From NCBI GenBank assembly GCA_026874595.1, contig CM049312.1, forward strand, positions 69,904,929 through 69,968,928: a stretch of 64,000 nt of DNA. Direction: 5' to 3'. This document shows positions 45,608 through 58,588 of this stretch, one piece after another (within the stretch, counting starts at the first letter, position 1; each line of letters starts with the position of its first letter). The DNA comes from Sipunculus nudus. Taxonomy: Eukaryota; Annelida; Sipuncula; Golfingiida; Sipunculidae. The notes under the pieces are model-generated. The model was not told where the DNA came from. It saw nothing but the letters and a program-made list of their open reading frames with translations, and did not search any database. The translations under genes were made by a program, and so were the position numbers.

Positions 45608-48600
45608 ATTAGATTATGTAAAATTCCGAAAGGACGGCGAGTACTGGATGCGACCGGGGCGGGGGGGGGGGGGGGTATGGCCCCCTGCGGCCCCCCTTGG
45701 CTACGCCCCTGTAGTCAGGGTACACGTGCGATGCTGGAATATAACAGTTAGGAGAAAGAGGTTATTTGTTTTATATTTAATTTATTACAAAGTGATTTTA
45801 CCAGGATGCCCATTCAGCACAGTATGCTGATTTTTAATAGGGTCGTGGGTCCAGAACATTTCAGTTGTATACACATATGATATAAAAATACACATATTCC
45901 ATAAAAAAACACAATTTAAAAGGCAAATATACTACACTCATACCAAGTGGACTCGGCTCGACTAACTCACCATGAGGTGGTGGCAACGCCATGTCCCCAA
46001 CACTGTATGGCAGTATATAAGAGCCACACGATCAGGTAAGTCTGCCGAGTGGATCCTCGCGAGGGATGGGTGAGCGAGCGCGTTTCTGGGTGGAATGACC
46101 CAGCCATGGGGACGACTACACAGCCAGGATCAGCAGATGCAGTAGTCACCGGGCATGGTTAACACCAGAATATAAAATGAGAGGAAGCGTGTGACACTGC
46201 TCTGTCACGTATTCCGAAACCGAAATAGAATTTTTCCGATGGACATATACACAGTGAAGTTAACATTAAAAACTGATTTAAAAATATATCCAACAAATAA
46301 AAATGTTAAAAAAGTTTTTCGGGATCTCTACCACAGGCCTGACACATTGTCAAGAATCAGAACAAGGAGAACAGGGTTTCTGGGATTTAAAACGTGGAGC
46401 GGAATGCACAATGCGATACCACACTCTCACAGGCCCGTTTTCATTTGGTTGCCATTATAGCGAGCCCTGGTGGTGAGACCCGGAGAATCTTGCCATACAA
46501 AGCAGCTGTTAAACCAAAAATCTAGAACGACTGTAGTGTTTAACTGCTGTATGAGGAGAATAGAGGCCTAGAATATCCTGGAGGAAAACTTGTCATTGTT
46601 TCTGATTCTGAGACAGTTTCAACTTCCTGGATTGCAAAGTTTTAAAAGTGAATTTTATTTACATTCTTAAACACAATATTTTGCTTAATTTCTTGGTCTT
46701 TCGAATAAATATTTCTTACAGATTACATAATTTCCCACGTCATAAACACAATATTTTTTAGACATTTTTCCTCGGGAAGGTTTATTTTCTTAAATTTTCA
46801 TGAATCTATTTATGCGGCGGTATCAAGGTTCCTGGATACCTACGCAGCATATATGCAGTTAGGTATGATCGACCACAGATGCCACCAAGGTGGGTTCCCT
46901 CTCGTCCTTCAAAGGCCCTTCTAAGCAGGAGCCTCAATATAGGGGGGTGGGGGTATATTAACCCCCCCCCCCCCCCTTTTTTTTGGCATAGTGGGATGGT
47001 CAATGTAATCATCCCCCCCTTTCCAGAGAATAATATTTATATGTATGCAAGTGAATTATATGAAAAAAAGGATCATTATACGGTTCAATTTATGAGTTTA
47101 TTATAAAATATTATGTCTAGACCTGGTTTAGAATAAACTTATACTGGAAAAATAATACCTAATTTTCTAAAGCCATATACGTATTTGTAATATATTTGAA
47201 ATGTAAGTAAGTTTACATTTTTTAAATGTGTCATACAATAGCTAATATATTTGAAATGTGTCATACAGACGGTAAAAAGGAATTTATATGTGTGTGTATG
47301 TGTGTCTTCGAGTTACTCCCCCCCCCCCCTTTGAAAGGTGACATACCCCACTGCATTAAAGTGAAAGGTTTCCACAATTGATTTAAAATTTTGATAAAAC
47401 TAGTCGAATTTCATGTGATAAGTCACGCTATATGATTCCATTCAACGAACAACATGAAAACGCTCACTTCTTGGGTCCTGGAAGTTTATTATCACGCCCC
47501 AAGTGACTGTAATTTAGACGAAAGTTCTAGAAAACTAATGACAAAATCGCCATGAAGCGGTGACCGCAGGGATACAGGCTCTCGCAGTGACATCCATTGA
47601 GGTCTATCCTTCTAATACAACTAAAAGTTAAACGATCTATATGACACATATAATCATTGCTGTGACTTGCGGCAACTCTTTACTTAAAAAAATATAGCAC
47701 AATGGCTCTGAGAGTAAAATAGTTTACTTCATTGGCAAGTACCGGTTATATGAATTAAAGCGGGTTTTGTTTTAGTGCAGTATAAACTCCCTCTAAAAAG
47801 ACGAAATGTATCTCTGGGCAGGAGTATGCATTTACATGTTAATGACGAGCTTACCAGTATATCACTGCAGCCTCTTCATAGACATTAATTTTGGAAGGCT
47901 AGCAATATATGGACATATTTAGGGTAATGTATATGAATTATGTTTACAAACAGAGAGCTGTGCAAAATGGATATTCTGAATAACATATATCTAGAAATAC
48001 AAATACGAAATTATTAACATTTTGTCTAATGATTTTATATACCCATTTTATTAGCTCAGCTGACTGTAAGTCATCTGAGCTATAGCGATCACCCCTTGTC
48101 CGGCGTCCGTCCGGCCGTCTTGGCTTCTTGCCGTCCGGCTGTCCGGCCGTGCGGCCGTTAACAGGGCACAAATAGTCACCGTAAGACCTAGAAACTTCTA
48201 ATTGTACATCAAGGGAGGTCATGTGTAACCCAAAATTAGGTCATGGTGACCTATATTTTGTGACCTAAGGGCTGAAAACATGATTTTGAGCACCCAGACA
48301 GTCAGGCGGGGGACAAATTGTATCCATTAGGCGTATAAACATCTTACCTAACATTTTCGGAGATCCTAGGCAAATGTCCTTGGAAACCTGAAACTAGGTC
48401 ACTGTGACCTCTATTGTGCGACCTATAGGGAAAAGATGTCATATGAGCACCCTGAATGTCAGATGGGGATAAATAGTAAATGTGAGGCCTAGAACCTTCC
48501 AACACATTATCCTGGCAGTTTCTAAGCAAATGTCCTTGGAAACCTGAACTTATGTCATGGTGACCTATATTTTGTGACCTATTAGCTGAAACATGATTTT

Positions 48601-51600
48601 GAGCACCCAGACAGTCAGATGGGACACGAATTGTATCCAGCAGGCCCAGAATCCTGAACGTGACATTAAGGGAGGTCCTGGGCAAGTGTCCTCGGAAACC
48701 TGAAATTAGGCCAATGTGATCTATATTCAGGAGCACCCAGAAAGTCAGGCAGAACACACATTGTTTTTGTTAAGCCTAGAATTTTCTAACGTAACATTCA
48801 GAGACGTTCTTTGCTAATGTTTGTGGAAAACTGAAATAAGGTCACAATGGCCTATAGTTTGCGACCTTTAAGAAAAGAAGCCATATAAGCACCCAGACAG
48901 TCAGTCAGGGCACACATTGTATCTGTTAGGCCTAGAATCTTCTAATATAACATTGTGAGATGTCCTTGGCCAATTTCCATGGAAATCTGAAATTTTTCAC
49001 GATAACCTATATTTTGCAACCTATCAAAAAAGATGTCATAAAAGCACCCAGACAGTAAGAAAGGGCACATATTGTATCCATTAGGCCTAGAATCTTTTAA
49101 CATAAGATTCAGGGAGGTCCTAGTCAAGTGTCCTTGGAAACCTGAAATTGGATCATGGTGACCTATATTCTGCTAGCTATGGACCAGAAACATGATTTTG
49201 AACACCCAGACAGGGAACAAATTTTATCAATTTTCCTTGGAACCTTCTATTGTGAAATCCAGGGGTCCTGGCCAGGTCTCCAATGAATCCTGAAATTTTT
49301 ATTTTCTGTCTATTTTTCAAAACAGCAACTGTAGCCATAGGCTATTCTCACTGACAATATATAACATTATTAAAAAAAAGAACATCCAGTCAAAATTAGC
49401 TGAGCGTCATGGCCAATGGGCCATTTGTTTTTAATCTGCTATTGTATATTTGTTTATTATTGTAGGTTCTAGCTCAGGATTCGGGGCTGCAACTGCTATT
49501 GAATTTGCCAGGAAGGGCATCAGAGTCACCATTACCGGCAGAAAAGTCGACCGTCTTAATGAAGTATCAAAAAAGTGTCAGGAAGCCGGACTAGCCCCCG
49601 AAGAAGTAAATATATGAGAGCAAATATATAAAGAATATATAATATTTAGGATATGCTTGAAAGTACTTGGCCCATCAAAATACAGTGTATGCATGAAGTT
49701 TATTAAAAAAGAACGTGAAGCCAATTGGCTATATTTTCACAAACTGGCAGATTAAATCCAGATCGTATGTTGCAATGAAAGAATTGGGTATTGGCCTAAT
49801 TAACTTTAATTAATTTAAAAACACATCTTGCAAAATATTAAAGTTATGTATTTCAATCAGTATATGAGTAAACAGTCATTTTTTTACAACACCTCTACTC
49901 TATTCATGAAGGTCAAGGTCACTGCTCACATGCTCAAACAACTGCACTTGAAAGATCCTGATTGGCTAATAACTGGTCATAAATATTCTAAAAAAAATGC
50001 TGTCGTCTGCAACCAATGACAGACGCCATGTCATTTGGCCACAAGATTCAGAAGAACTAGAGAGTTGCAAAATATAAATGTTGGTTTGAAGCCCAGGTGA
50101 CCTTCAGTCAGACTGAAGGTCACCTGAGCTATAGCGATCACCCTTTGTCCGGCGTCCATTCGTCTGTCTGTCTGTCCATCTGCCCGTCCGTCTGTCCGTC
50201 CGTCCGTTAACCAGGCACACATCTTAACCCCTAGTCCTGGAAAAATCTAACTGGACTTCCAGAGAAGTCCATGAAAAATCTCCTTGGAAACCTGAAATTA
50301 GGTCTCTTTTACCCATATTCTTCGAGCTATGGGGCTCCGAAGTACCCCCCAGAATAATGGAAAATTTGATACAAAGCTCAAATATCTGAACAACTAATCC
50401 CTTGATCACCATGATTCTTTGCATTGATATTGATCATGGAGTGTTTCATCAGTTTATGCTGAGATTGTTTATCAGATTGGTGGCGCCACCTGTATTTTTT
50501 TTTACAAAAACTCAAGTCGTAACAACTGTAACTAGAATGTTGTATCTTGACATGAGGGAGGCCCATGAAAAGTCTCCTTTGAAACCTAAAATCAGGTCTC
50601 TGTTTCCCAAAACCTGTGAGCTATGGGGCTTCGAAGTACCCCCCCCCCCCCCAGAATAATGGAAACTTTGATACAAAAACTCAGTATCTGAACAACTAAT
50701 GCTTTGATCACCATGATTTTTTGTTGCATGGATATTGATGATGGAGTGATCCATCAGTTTCTGCAGATAGGTGGGGCCACCTGTATTTATTTTCGATTTT
50801 TTAACGATTTTTTTCTTCTCCATTTTTTAGACCTTTGCCTCCATCTGTTAACAGGGCACAAATCGTAATGACTTGGTCTAGAATCTTTCAACTTGACATC
50901 CTAGAAGTTCAATAAAAAGCCTGCAAGGAGACCCAAAATTTGGTTTCTGTTCCCTATATCCTCCGAGCTATTGTGCTCCTAAGTATCCCTCAAAATAATG
51001 AAAAATTTAATACAAAAGCTCAAGTGTCTGAACAACTAATAGGCCTACTTTGATCGTGATTCTTTGCATCGGGATTGATAATGAAATGTTTCATCAGTTT
51101 CTGCAGACTTGTGTATTTATTCGATTTTTTAAATTATTTTTTTCTCTGTTTTTGAGACCCTTGAAGGTGTAGGCATCTGTTAACAGGGCACAAATCGTTA
51201 TCACTAGACCTAAAATCTTTCAACATGACATCCTAGAAGGTCATGAAAAGTCTCTAAGGAAACCTGAAATTAGGCCTCTGTTACCCATATCCTCTGGATA
51301 TGCTGCTCCTAAATACCCCCCCCCCCCAAGAAAATAATGCAAAATTTAATACAAAAGCTCAATTATCTGAATACCTTTTGCATTGATCACCGTGATTCTT
51401 TGCATGCATACTGACCATTGTATCTTTCATTAATCCCTGCAGGTTGGTGGCGCCACCTGTATTTTTTTACGATTTTCTTTCTCTGATTATGAGACCTTTT
51501 AAAGATGGGGTCATATGTTAACAGCGCACCAATCGTAACGACTGGACCTACAGTCTTCTATCTCGACATGCAGTGAGGCCCATTATAAGTCTCCTTGGAA

Positions 51601-54600
51601 CCCAGGTCTCTGTTACCCAAAACCTCTAAGCTATGGGGCATCGAAGTATCCCAAGGAATAATGGAAAATTTGATACAAAAGCTCAAGTACCTGATAACTA
51701 ATGCATTGATCACCATAATTCTTTGCATGCATATTGATCATTGGGTGTTTCAACATTTTTTTTGCAGACTTGTGGTGCCAACTGGATTTTTAAAAATTTA
51801 ATTGTTAAGAATTTTTCTATACTTTTGAAACCTTTAAAGACGCAGTCGTCGGTTACAGGGCACAAATCATAACCACTGTACCTAGAATCTTCTAACTTGA
51901 CATCCCGGGAAGTCCTTGAAAAAATCTTCTTGTAAACCTGAAATTAGCTCTCTGTTACCCATATTCTCCAATCTATGGGGCTTATAAGTACCTCCTCCCC
52001 CATAATAATTGAAAATTTGATACCAAAGCAAGTCATAAATCATAACCATTGGACCTAGAATCTTCCAACTTGAAATCATGAGAGTTCCTCTAAAGTTCTC
52101 AGAAAGTTGAAATTAGTTCACTGTGACCTATAATCTCTGTGTTACAATCCATGTTTGAGCATCCCAGAGAAAATGCAAAATACACATAAATTGCCAGATT
52201 GCTCAGGCACGGCTGGATGGATTGTCATCAAATTTGGTGTGCCTATGGGTCTTGATGATCTTGAGCTAATATGCATGAACTATGATGCCACCGCCTTTAT
52301 CTTAATTAGTTGCCTGTTCAAGGACATATTGTCAATATGTCAGTCGGCTGAGCGTCATGACCCATGGGTCACTTGTTGTTATGAAGCTTACATCTCGTAA
52401 TAGGCCTTTGGTCCCTCATCAGTTTTAAGGTCAGACTGTGTGATAAATTTTGAATTTCAGTTAGTAATTGCCAAATTACAATGGGCACACTACAATGGAA
52501 CATACTACATGTATAGTTATTTGAAAGTGTATTGAAATATGAGCTTTCGGAATAACAGAGATTTTTTACCCCTTTGTAAAGCTATTACTTTTGCAATTTT
52601 CATTTACAATTGTTTAATCTCAGAGTTTAGTGTAATTATGTTATTTGACAGGGGTTACTTTAACATTAAGGTATTTATTGTATGCACAACTATATGATCT
52701 TTACTAGCCTCATCGCTGTCTTTTGTGCTATAAAGGTATTGGTCATGGCAGGCGATGTGACCGACGACGCTTTCATAAAGTTAATGGTTCAGACTTCTAT
52801 TGACAAATTTGGCCGTCTGGATGTCATGGCAAGTATATTTATTATTAAGTTTAAAGAAAAATTGATAATATTTTGCTCACATGATACTTTTTAAATGAAA
52901 GACAAAAAATCAGTTTTCCACAAAGTATGTAAGTCATATAAGATATGACATCTTTAAAATGTTCTGTTTTTTTAGTGTAGTTATAACTAACAAAAATTAT
53001 GACAAGTAAGAATTTATTGATACGTCTATTTATACCAACTTGTATGTAAGGTTTGTAAGATAAAGAATCCACCTTAAACGAGTATATGTTTAAACTAGTT
53101 TAAAATGACAAAAATCAGGTAAATAATGCGGGCATAGCCCCCGCTCCCCACGGTGTAATGGATGGGCCAATGGAACTTTACGACTTGGTGATGAGGACCA
53201 ATTTGAGAGCACCCATTATATTTACCAAGGAGGCCGCACCACACCTTGAGAAAACAAAAGGTATGGTCTCGACAATCTGCAGCGTTGATCAGCAAGAGTA
53301 TAAGCCCAGTACATAAAACCAAAATATAATACGTTTATACCGCAAACGCTCATAAAAGCTAAAAAGCTTAAAAAGTTCCTTTTTGCTTTATTTTCAACCT
53401 TTTTGGTAGCTACCATGTGAATTTTTGCCTACTCTGCGTACAAATTAATGAATTTTATGTAATTCCTGTTAAGCAAGGTTCTTATTATGCCTTTCTTTAA
53501 CAGACGCATAAGCTTGTATATCTCACAAGCTGTTAGACTATGCCATTTTTATTAAAGAAATACCATATTGGTTGCATATGTGCGGACGTTGAAAGATCAA
53601 TATTGTCTGTTTCACCACCTGGTGTCCACCTGTTTTTTGGAGATAATTTTCTTAATTTTTTTTTTTTCATTTATTTCCTAGGAAACTACAAGTGGAAGTG
53701 ATAACCTCATATGTCAATTAAGAATTTTACAATAAATCCCAGTTTATGTTTCGCAACTTTTTAGTCTCTTTACAATGATCTGGCAGATATTATGTGTCCC
53801 TGCATGAGCAGCCATTATTGTTTTAGCTGGTCATATTTTTAGAGTGTTTACATGACATCATCCTATCAGCTGCTGTGCATTGAGGCTGTTTTTGCATGAC
53901 CAATGACATGGACCGCCATAAGTGGGTCTCATATGTTGCAAATGGTAGACTGATTTCTCATATTTTTTAACAATTCTGTTTCTTAAATAAGGTGTAATGT
54001 AGATAATTATATCTTGTTGAAAATTGGATCCTTTAATCCTCTAACCTAAACTATGGTTATTTTCCTTGAAATGTGACTTTTAAAATTTTTCATAACAAAA
54101 AACAGCTCGACATGAGGGGATGAAAGGGACTTTAAATTAAAAACGGAACCTTGCAAGACATTTCAGCCTCTTGATTCGTCACAAGATACCTCAAAAAATG
54201 TTTTAATGGCATAAACCCACAAGTTAAAAATATTTGGATATAAACTAAATGAACATACTGCCTACAGTGAAAACAACAAACTCATAAAAAATTACTGTCC
54301 ATCAGTTAGAGAAGCCTGTTGTTTCCTCTGATTATACACGAGTGTTCCAGTGAAATTGAAGAGAGTATTACACATCTATTTTCAGGGTGCATTATAAATG
54401 TGTCTTCACTGGGTTCAATGAAAGCGGTTTGTATCTATATTTATTTACATTTATTTGAAACTATAGCAATTATGACTGTTCTTATGAAGCTGGTATTTAT
54501 ATTTTAACCTCTGCAAATCAAATACACGAGAAGTTTTTAATTTATTTTCTATCAGTGTCAGGACTACGTCTTGTGTGACATAGAACACATCAATGTAAAT

Positions 54601-57600
54601 ATTTCAAATGAAACATATCAAACAAAAATGCCAATACGCTTGTTCATATCAAATGCAAAGATTTTATATTTACATTCTGCAAATGTACTAACAAAGTAAT
54701 TTGCACTTGAAATTTTAAACCGTTTTTTTTTTGCTCACTAGACGTCAACAAATATGAGTACATTTTGATGAATAGCTAAGATCAAGTAGCTGCTGAACCC
54801 AGCCAAGTAGAATATATTATTATTTCACATAATATTCAATTTTTATTAAAGTTTACTGATTTACGTTTGTTATTCTCAGTAATGTTTAAGAACTTTACCG
54901 GCATTTACGTTTGCGAATGTTCAGCCTAGCATAATGCACGTATTCTGTACAGACAGTTCTCAATAAACTGTAAATATTATTTTTAGTACCACGTAAATAT
55001 GTTCTACGCTATCAGTAAGGCAGCACTGGATCAGCTCACAAAATGCTCGTCTACAGGTATCATTCTTTCATCCTGTAAATTTTTCTGTCTATATAATCTC
55101 GCTATCGATCTATGTGATAATGATGTAATAATAATTCTGATACGCTGATACGTATATTTTCACTTGATATAATTAAGAAAGAGTAACGTTTTATTATGTG
55201 AGAGGTAGTGTGAAATACGTAGAAATAAATGATTTTCATTGTGATATATATTCCCTTAATCCTGTCAACCACCATGTCATTATTTTCCTACAGAGCTTGC
55301 TCCGAAAGGTATTCGAGTTAATTCAGTCAAGTAAGTTCAGTATTATCTTCAGGTCTTAAAGCAAATGTTTATATTGATTGTGTCCCCAGAAAAAGTCAGG
55401 GATACTCTGGTTTAAGCACTTCAAAGACCTTTATCAAACTTGAACTATGTATAGATATGAGTGAGAGGATGAAGCCTGTTTAAAATGGGACCATGACCTT
55501 CTACAAGAGTGACCTTGACCTTTAATATGTCCATTTTTGGTAAAAAAACATACAAATTCCCAAATATCTCAACAAAGCTTGCATGGATTTTTAAGTCGAA
55601 GGTAGAGCTTGGATAGCGTTGTCATGTTTTGGAGACTGGTAGAGCAACCTATCATCTTTTTCTTTTTTTTGCGCATTTTAATCCCCTATCATTGCCAATT
55701 GACAGCGCTGAACATTACAAGTAAAATAAAAAAATAAATAATGGAGAAATTTTATTTTATAATATGCATATCCATATAGATATGGTTATGAGATGAGGTA
55801 ATTTTAACTTTATCATCAAAGTGACTTTGACCGCGAATATTTCCATTTTTGGTGAGAATCACACAAAATATTTAATACCTCATAAAAGAGAAAACCATGG
55901 ATTGGTTCAAAATTCAAGTTGACCGAAAATCTTTGACAGATTTGTCGTCTATGTTAGACTGGTGGCACCACCTGTTGTTCTTTTCCTGTCTTCGCTCCTT
56001 TTCATACCCCCATCATTGGCACTTGAGAGTACTGTGAGTCTTACTAATGGACAGATTTCTTTCTTATTATGCAAATGGATAGATATGGGTTACAGGATAT
56101 ATCTATATAAATTAGGGTCATGATTTTTACTATGAGAGTAGCCCTGAACTTGAATATTTCCTTATCTGGTTTCTCAAAAATATAGATGTATTTTTCTAAA
56201 AATCAAAACGAAAGATCTCAGGTGATAAGTTGTTGATAGAGTTTGAAAATGTGTGACCGTGACCTCAATATCAATATCATTTTTCAAATGTGACACATAC
56301 TTAAATTTTCTTCAGATATGATATACGAACACAAGATGCTACATAAGTTCATAGATTTGTAACCCTGCTGGCTTTGATCTTAATTTTAAAGTGTCATGTT
56401 ATGCTTCTGAGAAAGGGGGATGCCTTAATTTTCTGGGGATACTAAGACATCTTTGATGTAAGAATTTTTTGTTTGTTTATTACGTGCTCTCCTTTACTGC
56501 TGCTCTCTACATTAAAAAGCACCATTAAAGTGCTAGAAGCCAAACATTTTTGCATTTGCAATTGAAGGGTTCAAATTTGCCTTTGGTGTTATATAGATAT
56601 TTACACGTTATCAAAAATTTATCTTTTTTAAAGCAGCACTTCAGTCTTTTTATATAATACATAAGCATTTCTCAGGTAATTTTACAATGCAACACTTAAA
56701 TAATGGTCTGTCTTTAAAGCCCTGGGTTTGCTGACTCAAACGTGTATGAACAATCTGGGAAGGACCGTGCCTGGTATGACAAGGTTAGTTGCAGAGTTTA
56801 AGTTTCACTGATTGTTAATTTCTTGTTGATTATTTTGGATTTGCAAACGTGTATTTCTCAAACTTTTCGCAAGGTTTCGGACACTTTCTTCTTTCATAGT
56901 GTATTTTGATATTCGAAAGATTTTGTTTCAAATATATTCTGCTATGATCACATTTTGTCGATGACCTAACGTGTTTTTAAGTGCATTGAAGTGCTTTACT
57001 GTTTACAATTTCCAACTGACCGAGGCATGAACTCCATGTGACCTTAATCGCATATTCATTCATTGAATAATCATAAGCAGAGCAGCTGCGAACAGCCAAT
57101 AAAGTAATTTGTTTGCAATTAAATCAGTCAATTATCTGACAATTGCAATATTAGCATAATTTGGGCGACTCTCGCAAACAGAAAACATGCTGTCTGTACC
57201 AGTACCTGTGTCCGAATATTTTTCCGGGATATTCCTGACGTCAACATTTTTTTTATAAACAGCTATCGCAACCACAGACATGGTAGGAGCGTTTTGGGGG
57301 TTTATTAGCATAAGCAGGTCATGGGGGGGGGGGAGTATAGGCGCTGTGGTTAGGTCAATCCAGAACAATATTTGTATTTTCTTAATAAAAAGCTTTACCC
57401 ATATTTTGTTTTCTCTATCAGTTACGGGACGCGATTAGGTAACTATTTACATTTAGAGAAGATATTGTTTCTTTTGGTGCACTTTCCATATCAGAACAAT
57501 GCATGTCTTCTCCTTGCAATAAAGGTATTATCCATAGTTTTACCTTTCTATCAGTTCCTGGAAAGCTGTTTGGAGATACAGCCGCTGCAACATATTGTGA

Positions 57601-57731
57601 GGTCAGAGGACGTTGCCAAGGCGATATCTTTCCTCGTTTCCGAAGATGCTCGTTTTATCACAGGAACTACTCTCGTTGTGGATGGAGGATATGGGAATGT
57701 TGTTCCCGTTCCTAATATTGACGCAAAGTAA
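44425..57731 (+). CDS. Classical SDR oxidoreductase, copy C (complete, 9 exons, 265 aa)
   Basis: Exons: 44425-44458, 49466-49605, 52736-52828, 53119-53260, 54386-54426, 54987-55056, 55294-55330, 56720-56783, 57555-57731. All are in frame and end in TAA. It starts [12 protein letters not shown]; exon 2 gives [10 protein letters not shown], exon 4 NNAGIAP, exon 5 NVSSLGS, exon 6 YAISK, and exon 9 'HIVRSEDVA' and [11 protein letters not shown]. Catalytic Asn/Ser/Tyr/Lys are all present, so a working enzyme is likely. Introns 1 and 3 use GC donors. Intron 1 (5.0 kb) contains a TIR element, a SINE tail and a pearl-like array; intron 2 contains a second array. Exon 3 has private changes ('KLMVQTSIDKFG'). 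Intron sequence and inserted repeats show it is closer to A than to B. AATAAA candidates at 57982 and 58191. Confidence 0.93.
44747..44811. repeat. (TA)n microsatellite in intron 1 of copy C
   Basis: About 32 TA dinucleotides with no visible interruption. Not present at the equivalent place in copy B. Confidence 0.95.
45070..45711. mobile_element. TIR element, CAGGGGCGTAG family (intron 1 of copy C), 642 bp
   Basis: Same termini as the 21167 element (CAGGGGCGTAGCCAGG ... TTGGCTACGCCCCTG) with TAGTC direct repeats on both sides (45065-45069, 45712-45716). It is an independent insertion at another site and in the opposite internal orientation. It holds the nested 'CAGTGGCGGATCAAG' element and a (TA)n tract at ~45549-45602. 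Confidence 0.78.
46066..46180 (+). mobile_element. SINE tail without the tRNA-like head (intron 1 of copy C)
   Basis: Matches the tail of the 23757 SINE ('GGGTGGAATGACCCAGCC', 'GCAGATGCAGTAGTCACCGG') but the upstream sequence is different and lacks the A and B boxes. It is either a recombinant SINE with another head or a decayed copy. Confidence 0.5.
48052..49428 (+). mobile_element. Pearl/Helentron-like element, seven ~156-bp units (intron 1, copy C)
   Basis: Orthologous within the duplication to 174-2025, with the same ends, but about 475 bp shorter. By sequence it lacks units 3, 4 and 9 of the left copy, which is three monomers. The 3' palindrome is degraded (GGCCAATGGGCCA). Confidence 0.7.
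50089..52376 (+). mobile_element. Pearl/Helentron-like element, about six ~300-bp units (intron 2, copy C)
   Basis: Counterpart of 2684-3921 but expanded. 'GGTCTCTGTTACCC'-type motifs occur near 50309, 50595, 50942, 51275, 51605 and 51947, plus a terminal one near 52118. Its 5' foldback has been remade into a perfect 15-bp stem (see findings). It ends with the palindrome TGACCCATGGGTCA (52358-52371) and CTTGT. Confidence 0.65.
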
Positions 57732-58588
57732 AGTTTTAATATAAAAATACGGGAATTAAGGAGGGATTCTTTATTGAACATATGTCATTACGTATTTGGT
57801 AATGTCATGACAAAGTAATAGTTTTATTTAGACCCTGATAATTCATAACATTCACAAGTAATATTCCTATAGGTTGTTTTGACTTAAATTGAAATATTAT
57901 AATCTTTAAGATTCTATCATTTATTGTTTTCCATTGTAGAAGAGCCTAGCATAGTGATCCATCACAATATTAAATACCAGAAATAAAATGTGAATTGTAA
58001 AAAAAATATACGTAGTTCGTTTGTTTTGTTCATTGTTTGGATACCTCCCTGAGAGTCAGAATTAAGTATTAAAATGTTTAAAGAATAACAACAATCCATA
58101 CATTCATGTAAAGATCAATGTACAGACGGATGTATCAAGGAATATATATGATAAAGGGAAATAGAGGTCTGCCACATGACATAAATCCCCAATAAATTAA
58201 GCCAATTTCATTAAAAGGAGATAAGAAATGAATCAGAACAAAGAAAACCTTCAAGTTCTGATAACAACTCGTAAATTCATGGGATAAAATAATATTTTCT
58301 GTGCTTAAAAGGTTCTGCAAATAGTCAAATTCCAAATCCTTTAGAAACTGACGGAGCTATCCAGTTAAAAAAAACATGAAATATGGCCAAGGCACATTCC
58401 CCGTTAAAGGTTCTTGTTTATCTTAGATCATTGCCTGTCTCATTGCCTGAATATAATATCTAAACAAGTTTCTCATGAATTCTATTGAAATTTTGAACTG
58501 TTGGCGAAGGGGAAAGTGATTACTATTAATTATGATCGATTGGTTAATGTTAATATCATTCATAAAGATGTGCACCACAACGGCCGAC

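Larger units (their letters stand above)
41400..49600. repeat. Inverted-repeat arm (right), upstream flank and intron 1 of SDR copy C
   Basis: Aligns in reverse with ~10455-16350. The arm is broken up by a hAT-like MITE (43411), a TIR element (45070) and the intron-1 pearl-like array. Sequence from 41460 to 41960 matches 15500-16200 in inverse, including the CAAATGCTTCA / TGAAGCATTTG region. Confidence 0.8.

Noticed and set aside
2684-52376. DNA transposon with TIRs for the pearl-like elements
   Set aside because: The two ends are different foldbacks, not inverse copies of each other, and there is no target duplication at the readable empty site.
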